This document shows, one piece after another, positions 55,008 through 64,000 of a stretch of DNA of 64,000 nucleotides. Every line of letters starts with the position of its first letter. The stretch's first letter is position 1. Where the stretch lies: NCBI GenBank assembly GCA_950295325.1, contig OX485804.1, forward strand, positions 7,376,001 through 7,440,000, read 5' to 3'. The position numbers and the translations under genes were made by a program. This DNA comes from Polytrichum commune (lineage: Eukaryota > Streptophyta > Polytrichopsida > Polytrichales > Polytrichaceae). Below the pieces are notes generated by a model. The model ran no database searches. It worked only from the letters and a program-made list of their open reading frames with translations, and was not told the origin of the DNA.

Positions 55008-55230
55008 CCCCCCCCCCCCCTCGTACGGCTCACCACCAACACTCACTCGGTTCCCCTTCGCGCTCGCCCCCCACCACAAGCTCCACCGCAAAAGGACACT
55101 AGTTAATTTGGAGTACGGGAAAAGGTAGTAGTGGTGGTGTTAGTAGTAGTAGTAGTAGGAGTAGGAGTCTCAAAGGATCTATCTCTCTCTCTCTCTTTCT
55201 CTTTCTCTCTCTCTCTTCTCTCCCTTGTTA
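55008..55230. repeat. Poly-C, (GTA)n and (CT)n simple repeats
   Basis: C13 at 55008-55020, (GTA/GTT)n at about 55125-55165, and (CT)n / (CTTTCT)n at about 55181-55222. The frames 54705-55106, 55131-55367 and 55225-55500 run through these tracts (poly-P, VVVVV, SLSLSLS) and are not credible proteins. Confidence 0.9.
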
Positions 55231-56340
55231 TCTTTCCATGTTCATACCCGCTCGGGGCCGGTCCTACCCCCCCCACCAACCCGCGCTTGCTTGTGCCACA
55301 CGGATGCTTCCCAAGTCAAAGCAATGGGGTCGCGCCACACGATGAGGATGAGATCGATGGACTCTAGTGGCCACCGTGGGGGTGGGGGGGGCATTGGGGG
55401 CCGTGCGTCGGGGATATTAAAGTTAAGTAAGTGGGTGTTTAGTATAGTATCTACAAATAGGGTTGCCATATGGGACAAATTGTTCATTTTGTCCTATTAG
55501 CACGGCCTTAAGTTACTCTCCAGAGGAGTTACACACGTCGCGATAAACTTGTAGGGTGGGTGGATGTTCACAACAGTTACCGAAAGGGGTAGGGCGATCT
55601 GGGGGAGGGGGGAGTGTGAAGCCGTCGATGATTATTGTACGTCCCTGAGGTTGCGATTTTTAGCTAAAGTAAACCTTGAATTAGGGTCGGAGACCGTGAA
55701 TTAGTCTAGCGGAGTTCAACTGGGACGAATCAACAACTAATTTATACGCGCCTTGGGGGGGGATTTTCACTATTGCCCCCTTGATAAGTTTTTGGAAAAC
55801 CAAAATTGTTGCTATAGCTTTCATTTTTTTAGTTTTTTTTACTAGTAGCGTTTTTTTTTCTAATAGATAAATAGATGGATAGATGGAAATGTTGACATTT
55901 TGAGGAAAGCAAGCATATACGAAGAATCTCTTCATATGGTGGTGGTAGATTTCAAGACATTAATTGACTAGGTTTGATTCTACCAACATAAATTTTTGGT
56001 GGTTGTTGAGTTTGGTGGGTTAGGGGGTTGGTGTGTGTGTGTGGGGGGGGGGGGGGGGAAGGGTGTTAGGTCATTGTGGTTGTATGGAGTTTGGGGTGTA
56101 TCAAAGGGTGTGGAATGGGTGGTGGTGAAGGAATTCTATTTTTCATAACACAATTAACTACAATAAACACTTGAATTAATGTGACATGCAAAATTTTGTG
56201 CCGTGTTGATCAATGTAGTCATTATGACATGTCATGCACCATCAAGTGCCATGTGACAACCTCTCTAGTTGCCACCCAATAATCACAATACAATTCATCT
56301 CAGTCCACGGTGATCAATGTGGGCCACACTATGAAAATAT
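55231..56340. other. Non-coding stretch with G-rich runs
   Basis: Includes a G16 run at 56043-56058, with 'gtgtgtgtg' before it. No gene supported. Confidence 0.5.
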
Positions 56341-56342
56341 AA

Positions 56343-56460
56343 TATTTAGTGTAAGATGCACATTAAAGAATAAGAAACAACCCTCTTGATAAATTCTTTA
56401 TAGGCTCAAAAAATAAATTATAACAACGCACAACTCCAAATGGTAACCCACACTACTACT
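56343..56460 (+). repeat. Repeat G copy 3 beside a B-like end
   Basis: 'atatttagtgta' at about 56342-56353 resembles a MITE B end. It is followed after about 70 bp by 'caacgcacaactccaaatgg' and 'taacccacactactac', the G landmarks. Confidence 0.4.
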
Positions 56461-56587
56461 AATACGACGAAAACCGGTGTGAATTGGGGGAGATTGAATA
56501 AGTAAAGTTGATGTTGAACGAGTGTTCACAATTTGCGGTGAGCGAGAGAGCGAGACGGAGGTCGTTGGGGGAGCTTGAAAAGGTGAC

Positions 56588-56610
56588 AACATCATCATCA
56601 TCATCATCAC
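56588..56610. repeat. (TCA)n microsatellite
   Basis: Seven or so ATC/TCA units; reads as poly-M in the minus-strand frame 56398-56709, which is not otherwise protein-like. Confidence 0.9.
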
Positions 56611-57160
56611 CCCAAGCTTAGGTCTCGGTAGAGTGGGTTGTTGTAGCTTAGAATGAGGCCAAATGTGATTGGAATCTTCGGAGTCTTCCAAAGTAGGCAA
56701 ATGCTTCAAATACCACTTGCACCACTCATGTGTGACTCACATTTTCAACGTCCGCATTCAAGGTTTCTCTCCACTCAAATGGAGGTCAAAATCACACTCA
56801 CTCCAAATTCACGGCCTCAAGGTAGGTAACTCACTCTTACAACTAGATATCTCGACGAGTCAAATGTGGCCGGTGACTCATACTCTTGGTGCGTGCTCAT
56901 CGGGATCGAATAAATTTCTTTCAAGATAGTCAAAGATGAAGTGTGTGTGCAACTTCTGGAACTTACTTTTGAGTTAATTACTCCATCGTTGCCAAAAATA
57001 CCAAGATTGGTGAATTTGAACTCTAGGAGATTCACACATCTACTCTAACTTCTTCCGAAAGTTGGCGAGAGTCGTCATCGGAAGCTTGCTATCGAATGTG
57101 GTTTGAATTTGTACCAAAAAGAAAGAAGAAAAACAAATTAAAAATAAAGGAGTTGTAATT

Positions 57161-57421
57161 GGAGAGAAGGATGAATTATTGCATATGAGCATACTCTCTC
57201 ATTCATCCAACACAATAAGCCCACAAGTACTATGTTATGCAAGCTTTAGTGTTGCTATTTTTAGTTTGTTTATTTGACATCGGAGTTTGTTTGGAAGACC
57301 TTGGATTACTCTAGTCCAAGCTATTTGAGACGAATCGGTTGCAAACTTATAGGCAGTCCAAGTTTTTATGTTGGATGGATGAGAGGTATGGTGTGTTCAT
57401 ATGTGATAATTTCATCCCTCC
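57161..57421. mobile_element. MITE family E, copy 3
   Basis: The ends 'ggagagaaggatgaattatt' and 'gataatttcatccctcc' are inverted relative to each other. Inside them 'catactctctcattcatcca' pairs with 'tggatggatgagaggtatgg'. This is the best preserved E copy together with 14577-14809. Non-coding. Confidence 0.75.
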
Positions 57422-57479
57422 GTTGTAATCACTCATTTGAAGTGGAGAAGGTCATGATACTTTTGTAAGTCTAGAGCAA

Positions 57480-59800
57480 GCTAGACTTACAATCAAAAAC
57501 ATTTTGCATGTATTTAATTAGCTTCTATTTAGCACACCGTATGGCATAGCGCATGGAATATGATTTGAATTACAAAACAAGTAGTTGAACTACAAACAAC
57601 GAACGTTAACAACACCTTTGGAACTATTTTCTTAACAAATATGTATTTATGCATGAACACTAGACAAAATGAAAAATGTATACACTTTGATCAACGAACC
57701 CTACAATATAAAATGGCATAAACTAGTCTTAGATGTGAGCTGCAACTCTTTGTACACGTAGACATGTTAAATTGCGAGGATAACGTGTTATTTGTGAAGA
57801 CTCCACCTATAAACTTCTAAAGTTGACCACATTGCCTCTCATAATACAATCAAGAATACGATTCATCATATTTTTGTAATTTCTTCCCCAATATATTTTT
57901 GTTTTGCAATGTACATGTCTTGAATGTGCAAAAAAAAAAAAATCACAAATGCAATCTACATATTTTAGAAGTATTTGGTACATGTTCACTTAGATTTGTT
58001 GTTCTTATTTGATTGTACATTGCAAATCGTTGATTTCTTTTGTTTTTTGTTTTTTGTTTTTGTTGAGAGTAAACATGCTAGGCTTACAAATACAAATATA
58101 TAAATCATGTGTAATGTTGTTGTGACAACCCATCAAATTGTGCATCAATAAAATTTTGAGTTTACTAGATAGATCCAAAAGTCTATTATGCATCAATAAG
58201 CACGTCATGTATCATTGAACAATAAGTCAACTACAAAGAAAAAGAAATATGACTACATGTACATTTTATGTGAGTGATGTAGTTTGTTTACATATACACT
58301 TGACATGTTTCTAATACGACCATGACAATGACCCATACCCATATTGGGCCTCTAAGACATTTAAGGTCTAATATCATTGCATGTGCCAAAAACCATGTGA
58401 ATCAATCAAAAGAATACACAATGTGTCAATGTTTCCCTTTTCCCAACCCTAAATCCTAAACTCCTCCTTCTTAACTCTTCGTTCTTAACTTCATGAGAGG
58501 CCCATTTTGGGGTGATGTATGACTTTTGAAGGCAAACTCATCCATAAAGAAGGTTCTAGGAAGGTCAAAATATGTGTTGTGTTCCCTTGTAAAATTTTCA
58601 TGCCAATGGCGATGATCCCATTCCAATAGAAAAAGATGGTTGTTCACAAGAAATAATCAAAGCCTAAAATGAATTAATGTTTCCCTTTCTTGATATATTT
58701 CTATATACAATATATTCATATTTTTTTCATTGAAAATTGAAATTTTTCTATGGACTCTCTTTTCTTACCTCAAAAAGTATATTCATTCTTAACATGAGCT
58801 TGTAAATTTGGACTCTAATTTTATTCCATGTATTTATCACATTTTCTCGAAGTTTAATGATTTGAATTGATTAGAAAAAAATTTGACTTAGTAAATATTG
58901 CTACCATATTGATGTGATCTAGAAATCAGTAGCAACAACTTTTATTTTAGCTACAATAAACATTGTGCTCTGTAAAGTATCTCTTTTGATGATCGAATGA
59001 AACAATAATACAATTCATGAATTTAAGGGTTAAAGGTCACCATGTGTTTATTGTAGGCAAGACAACTTGAGATGAACAACTTGCCATGCTTAAACATCAT
59101 TTACACAAAATGGAGGTTGCTACAAATTAGACAAAGATTACATTTGTAGGGTTAAGATTCATATTTAATGTATTGATACAACATAAATCTATGTATAAGA
59201 TTTTGATTGTAGATCTTCATAAAAAATTTGCATCATATTATCGTATAACATAATTGTGTTCCAATGCTCAAACTTACCTCTATAAAGACTACATTCAAGG
59301 ATTAAAATCAATATAATCATGTGTTGAAATGGTGGCTAAAAATACTATATAGTACATGGAGTTGTACACTATAGTATACTTAGTATTTTGTTGTACTGAC
59401 ACCCCATTCTTCATGCATTTTTTGAATTGGAGTAGATCACGAGAACAATAAAGCTCCTTCACTAATGGTTGTTTCACAAAGAAATGATTAAAAATGAAGT
59501 TAACAACAAGATAGTCTCATTTTTCTTCCCTCCACATTCCCATTGGGGCCTTATCGACCTTTAAGGATTAGAGCATGAGATTTTAGTTCTTAAAAGAACT
59601 TGCATAAATATATGACCATTGTGCATTGAGCCTCTCATGCCCAATGTCATGACTATCGTCAACTTAATCTAATGATACTTTAAGATCATTAATTTATTTG
59701 AAATTTGCCAAATAGGTATAGTGACTCGTGTCTAAACGACATTCTTCAATTTTCACCAAGATATAAAGTATACACGTGTTATTCAATTATTTTTCTTGAT
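57480..59800. other. AT-rich non-coding stretch, no gene seen
   Basis: More than 2 kb with only short frames (57807-57989, 58005-58208, 59295-59477), none with motifs. A repeated (TTTTTTG)-like tract lies at 58037-58062. Confidence 0.5.
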
Positions 59801-59804
59801 AAGC

Positions 59805-60137
59805 AACCTACAATGATTGATGTGTGGTTATACGAGGATCAAAAAACACACACCATAAAGACACATGTTTAAAAAAAAAACTGGAATGCATCTTCATTAA
59901 ATACTCCATACTCAATAGTGAACACAACTGGGAGGAACTATGTTTAGTCAAGAAGTCAACAAACACGCACTTCCGATAACCGTAACGATAACTCTCAAGG
60001 AAGGTCCGGTTTTTCAACCCCAACTTTCGTAGGTGCTTCATTGTAAATTTGCCTCTGCGACACCAAAGTCTCATTGTGTAAATCTTATCAGTAGAGGTTG
60101 GAGAACATGAGAAACAAACTAAATAACATCCACATAC
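59805..60137 (+). repeat. Dispersed repeat J, copy 2
   Basis: Partner of 42577-42900, sharing 'accataaagacacatgttt', 'aatagtgaacacaactggga', 'gtcaacaaacacgcacttcc', 'gcttcattgtaaatttgcc' and 'aaacaaactaaataacatcc'. The 222-codon minus-strand frame 59808-60476 lies across this repeat and part of MITE F1. Confidence 0.7.
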
Positions 60138-60402
60138 CTCACAAGGGCTTCGACTTCCCCTTGTTATCGGGGACACTCGTTTGCACACATACCACGGCAA
60201 AGCCGAGAATCCAAAATGCACACAAAACTCGGATTTCGGAGTCTTGTTTGTTAGCTTAGGGATGTCCAATGGTTGACCGAAGTGGGTTCGAGAATCGCGA
60301 AGGTTGGAGGAAAGACAAACAAAAATGCATTTTAATCTCAACAAAGTGTCCGAGCATTGGAGCCCCGTGCGGTTGTGGCCGGCTTTTGAATACATACACT
60401 TA

Positions 60403-60870
60403 GGGCCACTTCGCACTATGGCCGTCGAAGGTGAGAGGCCGTGGGATTCAGTGGCCAAGTTTTGTTGAGAGTCCAAAGAAATGGGCTGAAAATAGCCAAT
60501 AAAAATCTAGGAATTGGAGACTTCAGCCGAGCATAGTGTGAAGCCTCCAAAGGCCAAGCCCAAAGTCCAAAGGAAGAAGTAGCATCCCACTTTATTCCCT
60601 GCCCATAACAACCTTTCCGATCTAACGGTCCAAATCTTGTTAGTTTTTTATATTTTAGAAGAAAAAAATCAACGGCCTCTTGACTGTAGTTTGGGTTTCT
60701 AGCCCAAACCTTATTCGAGAGTTTGTCGCCTTTGTCAAAAATAACTGCCATGTAGGCATTCTAAATTGCGGCGACCTTTGGACTTTGGCCTCTAATGTGA
60801 AGAGTCGAGAGGCCGAATTCTTGATGAAAATCGACGGCCTCTCGACCTTCGGCCATAGTGTGAAGTGGCC
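60403..60870. mobile_element. MITE family F, copy 1 (PIF/Harbinger-like)
   Basis: The left end 'gggccacttcgcactatggc' running into 'cgtcgaaggtgagaggccg' is mirrored by 'cggcctctcgaccttcggcc' running into 'atagtgtgaagtggcc'. The left flank is TTA; the right flank is ATT, so no clean duplication survives. Length 468 bp. Same terminal sequence as 61879-62381. Confidence 0.75.
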
Positions 60871-60958
60871 ATTTGTAAGTTAATTGTGGAATACAAAAGG
60901 CCCATTGCCTAGTCACGCTACAAAATCGGTGGTAATAATGTACTCTAAAAAATGAATC

Positions 60959-61344
60959 ACACGAAATATGATATTTAGTGTCATAAGGTATTGAATGTCA
61001 CTACGGTGACCTTCTCGGATGACACTTCTTATGAATCAATGAGCGAATATCGTCATGGATAATGGATGAGTTCATCCGTTGGCCAATACCCTACCTTCTC
61101 TTGTCAACAACTTATGATGAGATATCGTCACGTATGGTTGAAACTTGGATGAAAAGTCACTAGGTAAGTACTGGTAATTGCAACACCGTAGATCTATAAT
61201 CCCCCCCCCAAAAAAAAATTTTTTTTACAAGGAATGACAAACAATGTTGGGTTAACATTTAGTGTTGGTGACACTACACCGCGGTTTACGTTTAGCATTG
61301 AGAAAGACGATTAGAATTGGTGGCACTAAATATCATGTTTAGTG
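60959..61344 (-). mobile_element. MITE family B, copy 6
   Basis: 'cacgaaatatgatatttagt' at the left and 'cactaaatatcatgtttagt' followed by GTA at the right. The interior has 'ggatgagttcatccgttggc', 'ttggatgaaaagtcactagg', 'C9-A9-T8' at 61201-61226, 'aaggaatgacaaacaatgtt' and 'gtgttggtgacactac'. A complete copy in the same orientation as copy 4. Confidence 0.8.
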
Positions 61345-61875
61345 TAGTTCCCCTTATTTGAGCATGAGAGGAGGTTCCTTGTCGAAAATTGAAGGGTCGA
61401 GGGTGAAAGTTTTAAATGGCCCGAGAGTAAATTACCAATCTATAACGGTGTGATGAAAGACCCAAATGTGTATCTTACATTTATGTAATACATGGGGGTC
61501 TTTGTTTGGAGGCCTTATAAATATTGCATTATAAATTCTAGTAGGTCAACGTATTTTGTAGTTGGGAGGCACATTGCTTGTGGTTTGATGATAAGTTGAT
61601 TTCAAAGTAGCATTTAATATTTCACTTGATCAACCATATAGAGACAATTGGCACTAACGGGAGGTGAGCTTAGCGGTTTCAACTACGTGTGGGTTGTATG
61701 GGCCCTCCACTTTGTATGGGCAACTCTCTATGACGGTGCCAAATCTACCAAATTGAAAGAGGCATCTAACATTTGAATCCTCCGGAAGAGGGAAGTGGGG
61801 GGGGGGGGGGCTTAAATGCTCAAAAAATAGTGTGAGCCAATTGAAGGGTCCATTATTATTTTTGAGAGATGGATC
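61345..61875. other. Non-coding stretch, no gene seen
   Basis: No long frame. Contains a G14 run at about 61797-61810. Confidence 0.5.
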
Positions 61876-61878
61876 TTA

Positions 61879-62381
61879 GGGCCACTTCACACACGAGCCA
61901 AGAGCCGTGACCATGAAATTGTGAGAGCCCGAAAGAAAGTGTCCAAAGGCCGTCCCAACACAGCTCCAACATCATGTAGTGTGGTCATGGGTCCTCGAGT
62001 GTAGTGTGAAGTCGTATGTGACCGGGCTCTCAACCCAATGCTATTTCAATGAATTTCTATTCATGAGGGTCCTCACACATGAAATAATAGAATAAATCAA
62101 CGGTTGTGAGTGTTCGGAGTGCCATGGTCTCCCAGTTTTGTGTTAGGCCTAGCTCCAAGAGGTGGTTTTTGAAAATAGTGCAAGTGACCATGAAACGTGA
62201 TCCATTTGATGCCACGTAGGAATCCATGTAGACTTTACATCCATATTGTATTCGCTTGTATACTCCGTTGGTCCGTCAAGCATAGTGCGAAGCGAACTTG
62301 GACCGGCTCCGCCTTTTCCACCAATGAGAGTGCTTGAAGTGTAATGGGCGCGGGCTCTCGGTCTCATGTGTGAAGTGGTCC
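61879..62381. mobile_element. MITE family F, copy 2, with TTA target duplication
   Basis: The left end 'gggccacttcacac' is mirrored by 'gtgtgaagtggtcc' at the right, and TTA lies on both sides (61876-61878 and 62382-62384). A 3 bp TTA/TAA duplication and GGGCC-type ends are typical of Tourist-like PIF/Harbinger MITEs. Length 503 bp. The minus-strand frame 62149-62400 inside it is not conserved in copy 1. Confidence 0.85.
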
Positions 62382-62389
62382 TTATACTA

Positions 62390-63875
62390 AGAGTTTCCAT
62401 TAAGATGTTTATTTAGATATTCATTTATTTTGAAATTGCACAAATTTGTAAAATTGTTGATTATGAATTTTTAAAATTGATTTTCTAATGTGCTTCATTC
62501 ATGGTTTGTAAATGTTTGTGAACACCTTTGGCAGTGTGGTCATCAAAGTTCTTGCTTCGAACTTGGCAGTAGGAGTAATGAACAATATTGGCAGTGTTTA
62601 TTTAAGAATCAAAGTAAGTGGTTGTATGTTGTGAATGCAATTTGGCATGAGCATATTGATGTAGTGTGCATGGTGCTTCTCAACATTTTAGAGCACAAAA
62701 CGTTTCACACTCTAGTCTTGTGTAATTAGGTTGCCTATGTGTCGTTGCGTTGGTTTAGGTGAATGCCTTTGCCATTGTTGTGTGGATAGATTATGAATTG
62801 CTTGTACAACATTGTAGTTGAAATATAGATGAAATCAAAGGGTGCTAAAAAAATGGGTCAAAGTGTAAATATTTGTAAACCAAGGGTCTCAAAAACTCCT
62901 AAAATCCAACACACTTGTTAGCTCCTTATAAGAATACTTGGTTAGCATGCGTTTATTCAAAACATAAGAGAGCACCCCTTCCTTCCCCTCTCACAAGGAA
63001 ACTTGTGCTATTTTTGGTTTGCTCGTTCTTGCACTTGGAACAAGTTAAAAACTGCATCACCGCAAATCAAAACAATTTGAAATTATACTACCCCTTTTCT
63101 TGGCGGGCCTTGAAGTGGTTGAAATCTTAAAATTTGGTTTCTTTGTTTGCAATACATACCAAATAAGGAACCTAAGAAGCTCATTCTTTTTCAACAAGTT
63201 ATGAGATTCGTCATTGTAACCAATCAAATCAAAGTTCGAGATGATCCTAAACTACCGGATGATAGTGGAGAGGCACCCAAACCAAACGGAGTGGTTGGCA
63301 GTTCGATTCCCAACTGTGAAACTGTCTCTCTATTGGACGGAAAACTGATCAGGTGGTCAAGTGCCTCCTACGTTCCAAAAAAGAAAAAGAAGACCTATCT
63401 TAAGAATTAACACAATTTACAAAAAAATTACCCAAGAAATGACTTGGTGGAGATCATTGGTATCAATTCTTTTTTTTGACTACATTGGTGTAGTCTACAC
63501 TTCATATTCTAGAACCTATTGTGTACACCTGCTCCTTATAAGGCATCCAAATCGTGTTTGATGATGCATCCTTGGTTCAAGGTGTGTGTTTCTACATGAT
63601 TCGTGGCGATTTGTAATAATACCCCCGGCAAGTATTTATATAGCATTTCATACGGCCCAAGATATTGAATACGTAGTTGGCAAAGATGAATGTAAAGCAA
63701 AGTCATATGTTGCAACGGTGATAAAATATACACGTTTATGTTTTTGAGTCAAATTTGTTTATATGAGCTCAAACGTCCCCATGATGTATTTCATTAACAT
63801 TCAAGAGGTTCTCAAGAGCTTGATATGGCCCAATGAGGCACATGTATCTTATTTGCCATTCCTTTATAATCAAAC
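62390..63875. other. Non-coding stretch, no gene seen
   Basis: Frames at 62490-62729, 62915-63130 and 63147-63410 lack motifs. 'agttcgattcccaact' at about 63299-63314 looks like a polymerase III B box in a small stem, but no convincing A box was found, so a tRNA gene is not called. Confidence 0.45.
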
Positions 63876-63879
63876 ACAT

Positions 63880-64000
63880 CCATTTGGGTGGTATATGGTA
63901 AGGCTTGTAGTTGAGAATGGACATCACAAAGACATGACGTATTATAAAAGAGATTGGATTATGTACTCAATTTATAGACATCAATCCATACGAAACATGA
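63880..64000 (+). repeat. Dispersed repeat D, copy running off the window end
   Basis: 'gggtggtatatggtaaggct', 'agaatggacatcacaaagac' and 'tatgtactcaatttatagac' follow the D order; the rest lies beyond 64000. Confidence 0.5.

Noticed and set aside
54705-55500. Pro-, Val- and Ser/Leu-rich frames, up to 133 codons
   Set aside because: They read through CCCAT, poly-C, GTA and CT repeats in several phases, so they are simple-sequence artefacts.
59808-60476. 222-codon minus-strand open frame
   Set aside because: It covers dispersed repeat J and part of MITE F1, has no recognisable domain, and its other copy (42577-42900) does not keep the frame.
63285-63320. Good B-box match 'gttcgattccc' within a small stem
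   Set aside because: No A box at the right distance and no tRNA fold; probably chance or a very decayed SINE.
1-64000. CRISPR arrays, operons, bacterial ribosome binding sites
   Set aside because: No array of identical short repeats with unique spacers, and the coding pattern is eukaryotic transposon debris, not bacterial.

Overview
This 64 kb window looks like gene-poor, repeat-rich nuclear DNA of a plant, probably a non-flowering land plant such as a fern, lycophyte or bryophyte. That assignment is an inference from the style of the transposon proteins and was not tested by any search. The sequence is AT-rich, has almost no long open frames outside transposons, and contains many short inverted-repeat elements, microsatellites and long C or G runs. 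I found no host protein gene, rRNA or confident functional tRNA gene. Every convincing protein signal belongs to a transposable element, and all of these are broken.

Layout. 1-12 kb: inverted-repeat elements (a TA-flanked MITE at 826-1154, a Mutator-like element with a 9-10 bp target duplication at 1415-2047, another MITE at 6282-6694), copies of a dispersed repeat called D here, and an 84 bp tandem repeat. 12.1-12.8 kb: an unusual run of back-to-back hairpins. 17.2-21.4 kb: a 5'-truncated, fairly young non-LTR retrotransposon with a perfect 16 bp target-site duplication. It encodes the end of a reverse transcriptase, an unassigned region, RNase H, a zinc knuckle and a probable restriction-like endonuclease, followed by a 3' UTR with three stem-loops. 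Its sense strand is strikingly rich in A and C. 21.6-23.4 kb: A-rich degenerate and tandem repeats. 25 kb: a cysteine-rich relic ORF.

31-45 kb: a graveyard of nested elements. It holds a Ty3/gypsy integrase fragment (34.1-35.0 kb), a BED/hAT transposase relic (36.4-38.9 kb) split by a tRNA-derived SINE with an 11 bp target duplication, a second truncated SINE sharing the same 3' tail (39.04-39.14 kb), and an L1-like relic (39.2-41.3 kb) carrying a nested MITE. 42.2 kb has a 170 bp foldback. 46.5-49.9 kb is a degenerate array with a period near 190 bp, invaded by MITEs. 50.3-51.7 kb is a triplicated unit with a 344 bp inverted-repeat element in it. 52-64 kb is more MITEs, including a PIF/Harbinger-like one with TTA duplications at 61879-62381, and simple repeats.

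How the parts relate. The nesting gives relative ages: the hAT relic and the tandem arrays are older than the SINE and MITEs inside them. The MITE families A, B and C share CACTA...TAGTG ends flanked by TA, so one (unseen) transposase may have moved all three. The two SINEs share a 3' tail that probably copies that of a partner LINE. The family letters (A-K) are local labels, not published names.
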